From Afipia sp. GAS231 (GTDB lineage: Bacteria; Pseudomonadota; Alphaproteobacteria; Rhizobiales; Xanthobacteraceae): a stretch of 64,000 nt of DNA. The stretch lies in NCBI RefSeq assembly GCF_900103365.1, contig NZ_LT629703.1, positions 6,744,501 to 6,808,500 on the forward strand. The letters are read 5' to 3'. Both the position numbers and the translations under genes were made by a program. The notes below the pieces were generated by a model. It was not told the DNA's origin. It was given only the letters and a program-made list of their open reading frames with translations, and did no database searches. Positions 29,020 through 38,278 of this stretch are shown here, piece after piece. Each line of letters opens with the position of its first letter. Positions within the stretch are counted from its first letter, which is position 1.

Positions 29020-29466
29020 ATGGGCGCTGTTCACCGTCTGGCTAAGCCTGAGGATGCGACCGATCTCTTCGAGATCAGGCGCAAGGCGATCCTCGAATTG
29101 GCGCCGAAGGGAATGCCGGCCGGTGAGGCCCAAACGTGGGCGGCGCAACTGACGCTGGCCGGGATGGCGCAAAAACTTTGCGAATTCGAGATCTGGGTTG
29201 CCGAGCGTGACGGCGTCGCGGCTGGATGGGGCGCCGTTCACGGCGATACGCTGGAGGGGCTGTATACGGCCCCGGAATTTGCCGGCCGGGGCGTGGGCAC
29301 GGCGCTGCTCGAGATGCTCGAGCGGCGGATGCTTGCAAGCGGCGCCGATACGATCCGCGCGGAGGCGAGTTCTAACGCCCGCGCGTTCTATCTTCGGCGG
29401 GGCTATTTGATGTCCGGTCCTCAAACCACCAAAGGAGCCTGGCCGATCACGAAGCAGCTCCGGTAG
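29020..29466 (+). CDS. GNAT-family N-acetyltransferase
   Basis: A 148-aa acetyltransferase. Motif A appears as LEGLYTAPEFAGRGVGTALLEMLE (acetyl-CoA loop GRGVGT near 93), followed by NARAFYLRRGY. Substrate unknown. Possibly co-transcribed with kup copy 2, 51 bases upstream. Confidence 0.82.
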   Translation: MGAVHRLAKPEDATDLFEIRRKAILELAPKGMPAGEAQTWAAQLTLAGMAQKLCEFEIWVAERDGVAAGWGAVHGDTLEGLYTAPEFAGRGVGTALLEMLERRMLASGADTIRAEASSNARAFYLRRGYLMSGPQTTKGAWPITKQLR

Positions 29467-29596
29467 CGGGGGGCTTGCCGAGCAGCTTTCAGGCGTCGGT
29501 TTAAACCGTTCGCAGCGCTTGATTTTCGGCGCGCCAGAGGCGACTTTGCGCCCCGAATAGCGGGCCGGATGGCCCCTCAGAGGTCGGGAGGTTTGC

Positions 29597-29926
29597 GTGG
29601 CGGATCATCAGGTGCACGATTTAACGCCGGAGGAAGTGTCGAAGGGGATCGCGGAGGGACGCTATCTTCTGGTCGATGTCCGCGAGCCCAATGAGGTCGC
29701 GGTGGAGGCCTATCCAGATGCCGTGGTGGTTCCGCTGCAGACCTTCGATCCATCGGCCATTCCCGACCCCAAAGGCAAGACCGTGGTGTTCGCCTGCCGC
29801 TCCGGCAAGCGCTCGGTGACGGCCTCGTTGGCGGCCCAAGCAGCGGGCCTTGCCTATGACCACCATCTGGCCGGCGGCATTTTGGGCTGGAAGGCGGCGG
29901 GACTGCCGACCAGGACCGGCGGCTGA
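29597..29926 (+). CDS. Single-domain rhodanese-like sulfurtransferase
   Basis: A 109-aa rhodanese domain. The active-site loop is CRSGKRS with Cys near 67, and YLLVDVREPNEVAVEAYPDA is the typical N-terminal block. The start is GTG 29597, with GGGAGG 6 bases upstream. It transfers sulfur from a donor to an acceptor; the partner is unknown. The aminotransferase gene starts 18 bases after it, so both are probably in one transcript. Confidence 0.9.
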   Translation: MADHQVHDLTPEEVSKGIAEGRYLLVDVREPNEVAVEAYPDAVVVPLQTFDPSAIPDPKGKTVVFACRSGKRSVTASLAAQAAGLAYDHHLAGGILGWKAAGLPTRTGG

Positions 29927-29944
29927 TCAGGGCTTCTTTGCACC

Positions 29945-31114
29945 ATGACTTCCATGAACAAGGTCTTCGCCGACCTTCCCGTCACCGTCTTCGAGGCGAT
30001 GTCGCAGGCGGCGCGCGACAACAACGCGATCAATCTCGGCCAGGGCTTTCCCGACGATCCCGGCCCGGAGGACATCCGCCGCGCCGCCGCGGACGCCTCG
30101 ATCAACGGCTACAACCAATACCCGTCGATGATGGGCATTCCGGAACTGCGCACCGCGATAGCAGATCACTACGGGCGCTGGCACAAGCTCACGCTCGATC
30201 CGATGACCGAGGTGATGGTGACGTCGGGCGGTACCGAGGCGCTGACCGCGTCGATCCTCGCCGTGGTCGAGCCCGGCGACGAAGTCGTTGTGTTTCAGCC
30301 GGTCTATGACAGCTATCTGCCGATCATCCGCCAGGCCGGCGGCATTCCGCGCCTGCTGCGGCTGGAGCCGCCGGAGTGGCGGTTGAGCGAGGAAATGCTG
30401 CGCAGCGTCTTCAACCACAAGACCAAGGCGGTGTTGTTCAACAATCCGCTCAATCCGGCCGCTGTGGTCTATCCGCGCGAGGACCTCGAATTGCTGGCGC
30501 GGTTCTGTCAGGAGTTCGACACGATTGCGATTTGTGATGAGGTCTGGGAGCACGTCGTGTTCGACGGCCGCGAGCATATTCCGCTGATCACGATGCCGGG
30601 CATGCGCGACCGCACCATCAAGGTCGGCAGCGCCGGCAAGATATTCGCGCTGACCGGCTGGAAGATCGGCTTTGTCTGCGCAGCACCTCCGCTGCTGCGG
30701 GTCGCCGCCAAGGTGCACCAGTTTCTCACCTTCACGACAGCGCCTAACCTGCAGGCCGCGGTCGCCTACGGCCTCAACAAGCCGGCGGAATACTTTTACG
30801 ATATGCGCAAGGATCTGGCACGGAGCCGGGATCGCCTCACCAAGGGATTGGAGAGCATCGGCTTCCCGGTGCTGAAATCGCAGGGCACCTATTTCCTCAC
30901 GGTCGATCTGTCGCCGCTTGGATTGAACGAAACCGATGTGGCATTCTGCCAGCGCATCGTCAGCGACTACAAGGTCGCCGCGATCCCGGTGTCGGCGTTC
31001 TACGAGCAGGATGCGGTGACGTCGGTGGTGCGGTTCTGCTTCTCCAAGAAGGATGCCACGCTGGATACCGCGCTGGAGCGTCTGTCGGACGCGGTCCATC
31101 GCCGCAAGAGGTAG
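29945..31114 (+). CDS. PLP-dependent aminotransferase, class I/II
   Basis: A 389-aa fold-type I enzyme. NLGQGFPDDPGP near the start, NNPLNPAAVVY (substrate/PLP loop), ICDEVWEHVVF and the PLP-binding Lys near 232 in VGSAGKIFALTGWKIG are visible. The NLGQGFPD signature is shared with methionine and kynurenine aminotransferases. Exact substrate uncertain. The binding-protein gene starts 4 bases after its stop. Confidence 0.88.
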   Translation: MTSMNKVFADLPVTVFEAMSQAARDNNAINLGQGFPDDPGPEDIRRAAADASINGYNQYPSMMGIPELRTAIADHYGRWHKLTLDPMTEVMVTSGGTEALTASILAVVEPGDEVVVFQPVYDSYLPIIRQAGGIPRLLRLEPPEWRLSEEMLRSVFNHKTKAVLFNNPLNPAAVVYPREDLELLARFCQEFDTIAICDEVWEHVVFDGREHIPLITMPGMRDRTIKVGSAGKIFALTGWKIGFVCAAPPLLRVAAKVHQFLTFTTAPNLQAAVAYGLNKPAEYFYDMRKDLARSRDRLTKGLESIGFPVLKSQGTYFLTVDLSPLGLNETDVAFCQRIVSDYKVAAIPVSAFYEQDAVTSVVRFCFSKKDATLDTALERLSDAVHRRKR

Positions 31115-31118
31115 AGAG

Positions 31119-32225
31119 ATGCGTGATCGGACCAGCAACAAATTTCGTTTGATTGGCGTGTTGGCTGCCATTCTGCTCGCCGCGCCCGCCAGCGCCGAAG
31201 AGCGCACGGTCAATTTCTACAACTGGTCGAACTACATGGCGCCGGATGTCCTGGAGAATTTTACCAAGGAAACCGGCATCAAGGTGGTCTACGACACCTT
31301 CGACGCCAACGAGACGCTGGAGACGCGGCTGTTGGCCGGAAAGTCCGGCTACGACGTCGTTGTGCCGACCGGCTATTTCCTGCAGCGCCAGATCACCGCA
31401 AAGGTTTTCCTCAAGCTCGACAAGTCGAAGCTGCCGAATCTGGCCAACGCCTGGCCGGTGGTGACGCAGCAGCTGGCGATCTACGATCCCGGCAACAACT
31501 ACGGCGCCAACTACATGTGGGGCACCACCGGCATCGGCTACAACGTCAAGATGGCGGAGAAGATCCTCGGGCCCGGTGCCAAGATCGACAGCTGGGACAT
31601 GGTGTTCAAGCCGGAGAACCTCGCCAAGTTTAGGGATTGCGGCATCCACATGCTGGATTCCGCCGACGATATTCTCCCGGCCGCGCTAAGCTATCTCGGG
31701 ATCGATCCGAATTCGACCAAGCAGGCCGATCTCGAAAAGGCCGCCGATCTCGTCCTCAAGATCAGGCCCTATGTTCGCAAGTTTCACTCGTCCGAATATT
31801 TGGGCGCGCTGGCGTCCGGCGAGATCTGCTTCGTGGTGGGCTGGTCGGGCGACATCATGCAGGCGCGCAGCCGTGCGGCGGAGTCCAAGAACGGCATCGA
31901 GGTCGGCTACACCATCCCCAAGGAGGGCGCGCAGATGTTCTTCGACAATCTGGCAATTCCGTCGGATGCCAAGAACGTGGCGGAAGCCTATGAGCTGATC
32001 AACTATCTCTACCGCCCTGAGGTCGCGGCGAAGAATTCCGATTTCCTGTCCTACGCCAACGGCAATCTGGCGAGCCAGAAACTGGTCGACCCGAAAATCC
32101 TCAACGACAAGAATATCTACCCGGACGAAGCGATGCAGAAGAAACTGTTCGTGATCCAGGCCCGCGACGCCGCCACCCAGCGGATCATCAACCGGCTGTG
32201 GACCAAAGTGAAGACGGGGAAGTAA
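31119..32225 (+). CDS. potF: Polyamine-type ABC transporter substrate-binding protein
   Basis: A 368-aa periplasmic protein of the PotD/PotF family. Signal peptide about 1-26 (LLAAPASAEE), then NFYNWSNYMAPDVLENF and YDVVVPTGYFLQRQ as in putrescine-binding PotF, and FVVGWSGDIMQA near 245. No permease or ATPase gene is next to it. The aminotransferase directly upstream suggests a role in amine or amino-acid use. Confidence 0.85.
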   Translation: MRDRTSNKFRLIGVLAAILLAAPASAEERTVNFYNWSNYMAPDVLENFTKETGIKVVYDTFDANETLETRLLAGKSGYDVVVPTGYFLQRQITAKVFLKLDKSKLPNLANAWPVVTQQLAIYDPGNNYGANYMWGTTGIGYNVKMAEKILGPGAKIDSWDMVFKPENLAKFRDCGIHMLDSADDILPAALSYLGIDPNSTKQADLEKAADLVLKIRPYVRKFHSSEYLGALASGEICFVVGWSGDIMQARSRAAESKNGIEVGYTIPKEGAQMFFDNLAIPSDAKNVAEAYELINYLYRPEVAAKNSDFLSYANGNLASQKLVDPKILNDKNIYPDEAMQKKLFVIQARDAATQRIINRLWTKVKTGK

Positions 32226-32235
32226 GGCTCCCCGT

Positions 32236-32320
32236 CGTCATTGCGAGGAGCGTAGCGACGAAGCAATCCATTCTTTCTTTGCGCAGCCAGATGGATTGCT
32301 TCGCTTCGCTCGCAATGACG
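32236..32320. repeat. Intergenic hairpin repeat (CATTGCGAGGAGC type)
   Basis: Same element as at 3747-3836: CGTCATTGCGAGGAGCGTAG ... GCTTCGCTCGCAATGACG. It sits between convergent genes (potF-type and lpxXL) and may double as a bidirectional terminator. Confidence 0.85.
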
Positions 32321-32342
32321 GAATTGAGAGCTTCAGATTATC

Positions 32343-33278
32343 TCACCGCCACCGGCGGTGCAGCCACAGCCACTGGTCCGGATATTCGCGCACCCAGCCT
32401 TCGATCACTGACGTAACCGCCTGCATCGTGCCCTGAATATCGATCTGCCCCGCCGCGTCGCGCGCGGGCTTGACCTCTTCGGACAGTTCGGCGCGGAAGC
32501 GGTGGTCCGGCAGCCGGATGATGCGCACGCCGTGCACCGGGCATTCGACCTGCCGCAGCAATCTTGCAAGTGTCGGGTTGGCCTTGGTCTTGCGGCCGAA
32601 GAACGTCACCTCGACGCCGTTGCCCATGTACTGATCGACCAGCATCGCGACGTGCTGGTTGCGTTGCAGCGCTTCGGCGAGTTTCAGCGGCGCATCGCGG
32701 CCGGCCGGCACCAGCGTGCCCATCTTGACCGCGCGGATGCGTTCGATGGCGCGGTCGGCGGCTTCGCTGTTCGGACGCCGGAACAGGATCGCGCAATCGA
32801 GCCCGTGAGCGACGGCGCCGAGCGCTGGGATTTCCCAGTTGCCGAGGTGGCTCGCAAAAATGATCGCGGGCTTGCCGTCATCGCGCAGCGCATCGAACAA
32901 TTCTATGGTGCGCGGAGGAAGTTCGATCCGGCTGGGTTTTTCGGGATGATCGCGATCGTAGTCCCAGATGTGGTCGAGATGGGCAAACTCGGCCCCGATG
33001 CGGCCGAGATTGTCCCAGACGCCGGCCAGAATTTTCTCGATCTCCTCGGGCGACTTTTCGGGAAAGGCCGCCGTCAGATTCTCGCGGCCGATCCGGTCTT
33101 CGCGCAACCTGCGGCCAATGAAATGCGCGACGCGGCCAAAGAAGTTCGCGGTCTTGTCCGGGTCGAAATAGCGCGTCGTGCGCAACAGGCCGATCGTCAG
33201 TGCGCCGACGGCTGCCTCCGACAACGGCTTGGCGGCATCGCGCAGGCGCGCCTTGGTGCGGAGGAGCAGACGGTTCAT
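32343..33278 (-). CDS. lpxXL: Lipid A acyltransferase for the very-long-chain fatty acid
   Basis: A 311-aa member of the LpxL/HtrB family with the catalytic block FASHLGNWE (His near 143) and a hydrophobic N-terminal region. As the last gene behind acpXL, fabZXL, fabF2XL and fabF1XL, it most likely transfers the 27- or 25-hydroxy C28/C26 chain from AcpXL to lipid A at the inner membrane. The gap to fabF1XL is only 19 bases. The specific LpxXL name rests on context more than on sequence. Confidence 0.85.
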   Translation of the reverse strand: MNRLLLRTKARLRDAAKPLSEAAVGALTIGLLRTTRYFDPDKTANFFGRVAHFIGRRLREDRIGRENLTAAFPEKSPEEIEKILAGVWDNLGRIGAEFAHLDHIWDYDRDHPEKPSRIELPPRTIELFDALRDDGKPAIIFASHLGNWEIPALGAVAHGLDCAILFRRPNSEAADRAIERIRAVKMGTLVPAGRDAPLKLAEALQRNQHVAMLVDQYMGNGVEVTFFGRKTKANPTLARLLRQVECPVHGVRIIRLPDHRFRAELSEEVKPARDAAGQIDIQGTMQAVTSVIEGWVREYPDQWLWLHRRWR

Positions 33279-33297
33279 GATCTAAAGCGGCTACGTG

Positions 33298-34575
33298 CTA
33301 GACGGGTTCGCGCGTCAGGATCAGCGAGGCATTTTGCCCGCCGAAGCCGAACGAGTTCGACATCACGGCGGTGACGCGTGCGTCGCGCGCCTTGTTGCCG
33401 ACGACGTCAAACAGGATCGCCGGATCCGGCACTTCGTAATTGATGGTCGGCGGAATCCGCTGATGCTCCAGCGTCAATAGCGAGAATACCGCCTCGACCG
33501 CACCGGCGGCCGAGATCGTATGCCCGACCATCGACTTGTTCGACGACACCGGAATCTTCTTCAGGTGCTCGCCGAACACGACCGCTGTCGTGTTGTACTC
33601 CATCTTGTCGTTTTCGGGTGTCGCGGTGCCGTGCGCGTTGATGTGGTCGATCTGCTCCGGCTCGAGGCCGGCATCGGCCAGCGTCTTGCGCATGCAGCCG
33701 ATGATCGGCTTGCCGTCCGGGCTGGAGCGGGTGCGGTGGAACGAGTCGGTCAGCTCGCCGCAGCCGGCGACGACGCCGAGAATGGTGGCGCCGCGCGCCA
33801 TCGCGGATTCATAGCTCTCGAGCACCATCGCGCCGGCGCCCTCGGCCATGACGAAACCGTCGCGATTCTTCGAGAACGGCTTTGAGGCGGCCTGCGGCGG
33901 GGCGTTCTGCGTCGACAGCGCCGACAACAGCGAGAAGCGCACCAAGGCTTCCGGATTGACCGAACCGTCGGTGCCGACGCACAGCGCGGCGTCGGCCTCG
34001 CCGCGGCGGATCGCCTCGACACCGAGCTGGATCGCGGTGGCGCCGGAAGCGCAGGCGGTCGACAGCGAGATCGGCGAGCCCTTGGTGCCGAAGGTCTCGG
34101 CGAGGTGACTGGCTATCGAACCGAACATGAAGCGGCGGTGATATTGGCCGAACTCGCCGCCGCCGCTGATGCGCAGAACGTCGCCAAAATCGAATTTAGT
34201 CATTCCGGTCGCACGCCCGATCTCGAGCCGCTGCGGCCATTCGACCTCGACCGGGGCGACCGCAAGAAACAGCGGCCCGGGAAAATCCGCTTTTGATCCG
34301 ATGGCAGCCTGTTCGAGCGCTTCCTCGGTCGCGATCTCGGCGAGGCGCTCGGTGAGACCGGTTGAAGTGGCGGGATCGACGGTGATGAAATCGACGGTGC
34401 CGGCCATGGTGGTCTTCAGCCCATCGACCGGAAACCGCGTCACGGTGCGGATCCCGGACTCGCCCGCGGTCAGCCGGGTCCAGTTGTCCTGCTTGCCGGC
34501 GCCGAGCGACGTCACCACGCCCATGCCGGTAACGACGACGATCGGCCTGCCGAGTTTATCGCGTGGTGCTGACAT
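33298..34575 (-). CDS. fabF1XL: Beta-ketoacyl-ACP synthase, very-long-chain fatty acid cluster
   Basis: A 425-aa FabF-type condensing enzyme with the full catalytic set: Cys near 171 in STACASGAT, His in NAHGTATPENDKME and His in NKSMVGHTISAAG. The C-terminal SNSFGFGGQNASL is standard. It extends the acyl chain carried by AcpXL. It lies downstream of fabF2XL, with 92 bases between. Confidence 0.88.
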   Translation of the reverse strand: MSAPRDKLGRPIVVVTGMGVVTSLGAGKQDNWTRLTAGESGIRTVTRFPVDGLKTTMAGTVDFITVDPATSTGLTERLAEIATEEALEQAAIGSKADFPGPLFLAVAPVEVEWPQRLEIGRATGMTKFDFGDVLRISGGGEFGQYHRRFMFGSIASHLAETFGTKGSPISLSTACASGATAIQLGVEAIRRGEADAALCVGTDGSVNPEALVRFSLLSALSTQNAPPQAASKPFSKNRDGFVMAEGAGAMVLESYESAMARGATILGVVAGCGELTDSFHRTRSSPDGKPIIGCMRKTLADAGLEPEQIDHINAHGTATPENDKMEYNTTAVVFGEHLKKIPVSSNKSMVGHTISAAGAVEAVFSLLTLEHQRIPPTINYEVPDPAILFDVVGNKARDARVTAVMSNSFGFGGQNASLILTREPV

Positions 34576-34667
34576 GGTTTCCCCGTCGATGTTGCGTCGG
34601 CGCCTGCGCGCCGAATTTCCAACAGCGCGCTTGCGCGCCGTATTTTCAAGAGTGCGTCTGCGCTCGC

Positions 34668-35870
34668 TTATGTGATCGCTTCCACCAGCGCCATGCCTTC
34701 GCCCTGCCAGTGACCGGTCCCCATCACAACAATCTGGGTCGGCGCATCCGACTTTTCAACCTCGAGGCCGGTCGGGTCGTTGGGCGGAAACAGGGCGCCG
34801 CGCGAAATCGAAAGTGCGGCCAGTGCGAGCCCAAGCGGAAACTGGGCTTCCAGCGTGTGGCCGAACATTGTCCCGGTCGCGCGCACCGCAAATCCCGGAC
34901 GCTTCGCCAGGAACGCCTTTTCTTCCGAGGTCACCGGTTCCGCGCCGGTGGCTCCGGTGATCAGGTTGCCGTTGTCGGTGAGCACGCCGAGCTTCGGCCA
35001 CATCGCTTCCAGCGATTGGGTCACCGCGCCCGGCTGCTTGCGCTGCGCGAGGTCGGCGACCACCTTCGTCAACTTGGCATAAGGCCTGGCGCCACGCGCT
35101 TCCGCGTGCTCACGAGATTCCAGCACCAGGAAACAGCCGGCGGAACCGAGCGCGAAGCCGCTGTTGTTCTCGCGTGCCCATACCGGCGCGAAGTCTCCGG
35201 TCAGGTTGAAGTCGCCGAATTCGTAAAGCACCAGCAGATCGGAACGCTCGCCATTATGCGCGGCGCCGACCAGCGCGATGTCGCTCTGGCCGGATTCTAT
35301 TCTGGCGAGCGCAATCCGCGCCGCGTCGATCGAGGAGGCTTCCTCGCCCATGAAGGTCCGCGACGTGCCGCAGACGCCATGGACGATGGCGATGTTGCCG
35401 GCGAGCAGGTTGGAGAGCTGGGCCAGGAACAGCGTCGGCCGCAGATCGTTCATCAGCCGCTCGTTGAGAAAGCCGGGCCCGGAATTGCCGTTGGCGTCGG
35501 CATTCATGATTGCGATATCGACCGCGAGGTCGCGTTCGCCGCCGCCGGCGGCGACGATCATGTCGGTGCGGCCGAGGATTTCCGTGTTGCCCTTGATCCC
35601 CGCCGAATCCAGCGCCAGCCCCGCGGCATAGGTGCCGATGCGCTGCCAGGCTTCCATCTGGCGCTGATCGCCCTTTTTCGGAATCTGGGCGTCGAACGAA
35701 ACCGGAGCGAGCGGATGCACGATGTAGGGCGCGAAGCGCTTCGCTTCGGTATTGATCCGCTTCTGGTTCAGCGCATCCCAATGCGCGTCGAGCCCTTCGC
35801 CGAGCGAGGACACGATGCCGATGCCGGTGATCCAGACTTCCTTAGGCGACGGGGAATTGAACTCAGTCAT
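34668..35870 (-). CDS. fabF2XL: Beta-ketoacyl-ACP synthase-like protein, divergent active site
   Basis: A 400-aa condensing-enzyme relative (EVWITGIGIVSSLGEGLDAH at the start). The Cys is present in a non-standard setting (VCGTSRTFMGEE, about 166), the NAHGT motif with the first catalytic His appears replaced (LITGATGAEP), and a second His is kept in GTMFGHTLEAQFPLG. This suggests a decarboxylase- or chain-length-factor-like partner of FabF1XL. It overlaps fabZXL by 8 bases. Confidence 0.82.
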   Translation of the reverse strand: MTEFNSPSPKEVWITGIGIVSSLGEGLDAHWDALNQKRINTEAKRFAPYIVHPLAPVSFDAQIPKKGDQRQMEAWQRIGTYAAGLALDSAGIKGNTEILGRTDMIVAAGGGERDLAVDIAIMNADANGNSGPGFLNERLMNDLRPTLFLAQLSNLLAGNIAIVHGVCGTSRTFMGEEASSIDAARIALARIESGQSDIALVGAAHNGERSDLLVLYEFGDFNLTGDFAPVWARENNSGFALGSAGCFLVLESREHAEARGARPYAKLTKVVADLAQRKQPGAVTQSLEAMWPKLGVLTDNGNLITGATGAEPVTSEEKAFLAKRPGFAVRATGTMFGHTLEAQFPLGLALAALSISRGALFPPNDPTGLEVEKSDAPTQIVVMGTGHWQGEGMALVEAIT

Positions 35871-36336
35871 GCATTATCGCCTGCAGGGGAAAGCCGATCT
35901 TGGTGGCCATCGCGTCCATGTGCACGCGCAGGTCAGGATGCGGGAAGGCGACGACACCGAACGTGATCGTGGCCTCGGACCTCAATTTGCCGCCGACGCG
36001 CACCTTGGCGGAGGTGATGGCATAGCCCGAGCCGTCGTGGACGAGGCTGGCCTCGATGTTCAGGAGATCGCCGGGGCTGACGAAGCCGCGCATCTTGGCT
36101 TCCTTGATCGAAGCAAGAAACGGCATGCGCTCGAACTTCGTCAGGGCAATCAGCAGCCAGCCGGACGTCTGCGCCATCGCCTCCGTCAGCAGCACGCCGG
36201 GCATGATCGGGTAGCCCGGGAAGTGCCCCTCGAAGATGGTGTGCTTCTCCGGAACCTGTGCCTCGACCGTAATCGTCTTCGCGTCGAGGTTGAGGTCGAC
36301 GATACGGTCGATCAGCTTGAAATAATCGAGGTCCAT
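35863..36336 (-). CDS. fabZXL: 3-hydroxyacyl-ACP dehydratase, very-long-chain fatty acid cluster
   Basis: A 157-aa hot-dog-fold dehydratase with the family catalytic motif HFPGYPIMPGVLLTEAMAQ: His38 and Glu52. It removes water from the 3-hydroxyacyl chain during elongation on AcpXL. Starts 9 bases after the acpXL stop and overlaps fabF2XL, so it sits in the middle of a tight operon. Confidence 0.9.
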   Translation of the reverse strand: MDLDYFKLIDRIVDLNLDAKTITVEAQVPEKHTIFEGHFPGYPIMPGVLLTEAMAQTSGWLLIALTKFERMPFLASIKEAKMRGFVSPGDLLNIEASLVHDGSGYAITSAKVRVGGKLRSEATITFGVVAFPHPDLRVHMDAMATKIGFPLQAIMHD

Positions 36337-36345
36337 GGAAGGCGA

Positions 36346-36639
36346 TTACGCGCCCGTTCCTGCGTTCTTGGCGGCGACCAGTTCGTCGATGCGGTCCGCG
36401 AGATTCTGCAGCACGAAATACTGTTCAGTCGTGGCCTTGCCGTCGTTGACTTCCTGAGTCCACTTTTCGAGCGGCATCTTGATGCCGAACGCCTTGTCGA
36501 TCGCAAAGGCGATGTCCAGGAAGTCGAGGCTGTCGATCCCGAGATCGTCGATCGCGTGGCTCTCGGGCTTGATCGTGTCGCGGGGAATGTCGCAGGTCTC
36601 GGCGATAATGTTGGCGATCTGATCGTATGTAGAGGACAT
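36346..36639 (-). CDS. acpXL: Acyl carrier protein AcpXL
   Basis: A 97-aa acyl carrier protein dedicated to the long hydroxy acyl chain of lipid A. The phosphopantetheine Ser37 is in [12 protein letters not shown], and the [15 protein letters not shown] stretch is typical of AcpXL rather than AcpP. Two adjacent ATG codons (36642, 36639) follow AAAGG; the second gives [10 protein letters not shown]. First gene of the acpXL-lpxXL operon. Confidence 0.92.
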   Translation of the reverse strand: MSSTYDQIANIIAETCDIPRDTIKPESHAIDDLGIDSLDFLDIAFAIDKAFGIKMPLEKWTQEVNDGKATTEQYFVLQNLADRIDELVAAKNAGTGA

Positions 36640-36822
36640 CATTAAGCCTTTGATATATTGGAGATAATCCGGATTGGCAGGAGGAGGCGGGCGCACGCCC
36701 CGGAATGCGCTGTTTTCCCGGCCGGAGTCGAGAGCCCGTATATCGGAGCGGGGCGCTGAGTTCAATGGAGGCGGCCGGGCCTGGTGGCAACGGATTTGCT
36801 GGAAAAATGGCCGTTTCCGTGG

Positions 36823-37167
36823 TTAGCGGCCGCTCGGCATCTCGGAAATGCGGGCGCAGTCGCGCCGGCCCATCAGGACGCAGTCCTGGGTTCGGCGCAG
36901 GTCGGCGATGCTCATGGCGAGCCAGATGCCGATCGCGGTCAGCGCGATCGTGAACGCCAGGGCCGCGACATTGGCGAGCATGCGATGGCGGAAGTCATCA
37001 GGCTCTTCGCGGGGACGCTCGTAACGGGACAGGTCGTTCGCAGCCGGCAGGGCGCGGGGCGGGGCGGACTCTTGGCGGCCGGGCGGATGGGCCGAGGTGC
37101 GCGGCCGGAATTTGAGCACGACGTGCTCGTCATCCCCTGGTATCGGCCGCTGGGTTTTCACTATCAT
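36823..37167 (-). CDS. Small hypothetical membrane protein
   Basis: A 114-aa protein with a basic, Pro-rich first half (about 1-60) and one membrane helix (about 70-92, NVAALAFTIALTAIGIWLAM), followed by a short tail with two Cys (DCVLMGRRDCARI). ATG 37167 begins MIVKTQRPIPGDDEH; longer in-frame starts add unlikely sequence. No function known. It precedes acpXL in the same direction with a 180-base gap. Confidence 0.6.
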   Translation of the reverse strand: MIVKTQRPIPGDDEHVVLKFRPRTSAHPPGRQESAPPRALPAANDLSRYERPREEPDDFRHRMLANVAALAFTIALTAIGIWLAMSIADLRRTQDCVLMGRRDCARISEMPSGR

Positions 37168-37282
37168 CGTCGGTCCGCGACAAATCGATGTCCTTTTTAG
37201 CACCGCCTGCGCTGCTTCCAAGATCAAATCTTGGCGTGCATGACTGTCGCGCCGGCCTTGCAACGCCAAGCCCTGCCAATGC

Positions 37283-38167
37283 CTAGTCCGGCAAAGTCTC
37301 GTGGAACCGGCCGTAATCGACCCGCAGCCGGCCGTCCTCCGCGGTGTCGAGGATTTCCGCATAGCGGTGCCCGATGCGGATGTCGGGATAGTCATAGGTT
37401 TTGCGGGCATGAACGGTTTGCGCTGCAACCACGTCGTATCCGGACACCACTACCACCAGTGCGATGTTGTTGGCTTCGAGATCCTCGGCACTGAAGCCAT
37501 ATAGCGGGCTGGCCTCGTCGATGACGTGAAACAGGGTCCAGCTCAGCGCCAGCGCCGGGCTTTCGTTGCGCGATAGCGGCAGTTCGTAGAACCGGCGAAG
37601 CGACTGGCCTTCCTTGCTGACGATATTCTTGAACAGCCAGAGCCTGGCGGTGGCGTTGCTGATGATGTTGTGGCGCTCGTTGGCGAGGCGGATCATCAGC
37701 GTCCGCTCGCCCTCATGATCCGATATCACCGGATTCTCGGCGAACAGCAGCCGGGCGCTCGGCCGCGAGAAGCGGGCAAACACCAGCCCGGTCATGACCG
37801 ACATCGAGAAGATGCCCGTAAACAGTTCGACGGTGGCGACGAAATGGCCGTAATGGGTTTGCGGATGCATGTCGCCATAGCCGGCGGTCGAGAGCGTTTC
37901 GATGCTGAAATAGAGATAGTCGATGTAGGCGCCGCCGGGGACGTTGGAGATCGGCTGATCGCCGATCCAGTAGAAGAACGCGAAGAAGGCGTTGAAGGCG
38001 ACGAATACCGTCGCGGCGCCGGCGATAAAGGCCGGCCAGGAGGCCGTCATGCAGCGGTGGCTGATGTCGGCCCAGAAATTCAGATTCAAACCTTCGGTAA
38101 TGACCTCGCGGCCGCCAAGCCGCACCACCCGGGCGTTTGCCGTTCGTTCATGTTGGCTTTTGGCCAT
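37283..38167 (-). CDS. Inward-rectifier-type potassium channel (KirBac family)
   Basis: A 294-aa channel. Slide and first helix lie about 40-68, then the selectivity filter TAGYGD at residues 94-99, a second helix (about 108-130) and the Ig-like cytoplasmic Kir domain (about 140-294, beginning RPSARLLFAENPVIS). Length and order fit KirBac. It passes K+ across the inner membrane and is gated by the cytoplasmic domain. Divergent from the ParB-like gene. Confidence 0.92.
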   Translation of the reverse strand: MAKSQHERTANARVVRLGGREVITEGLNLNFWADISHRCMTASWPAFIAGAATVFVAFNAFFAFFYWIGDQPISNVPGGAYIDYLYFSIETLSTAGYGDMHPQTHYGHFVATVELFTGIFSMSVMTGLVFARFSRPSARLLFAENPVISDHEGERTLMIRLANERHNIISNATARLWLFKNIVSKEGQSLRRFYELPLSRNESPALALSWTLFHVIDEASPLYGFSAEDLEANNIALVVVVSGYDVVAAQTVHARKTYDYPDIRIGHRYAEILDTAEDGRLRVDYGRFHETLPD

Positions 38168-38278
38168 CGTTCAGGTCTCTCGCAGTCATGGGTAGCCATT
38201 TTACCGGCCGCGCCATCATGGCATAGTGGAACCCGTTTCAGAGCGGTTTTTGCCGGTCCCACATAGAAGGTTCAAGTC

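Noticed and set aside
27046..29424. 792-codon open frame on the minus strand opposite kup copy 2
   Set aside because: Antisense shadow of a high-GC gene: low-complexity His/Arg/Gln-rich translation, no domain, while the plus strand encodes a clear Kup protein.
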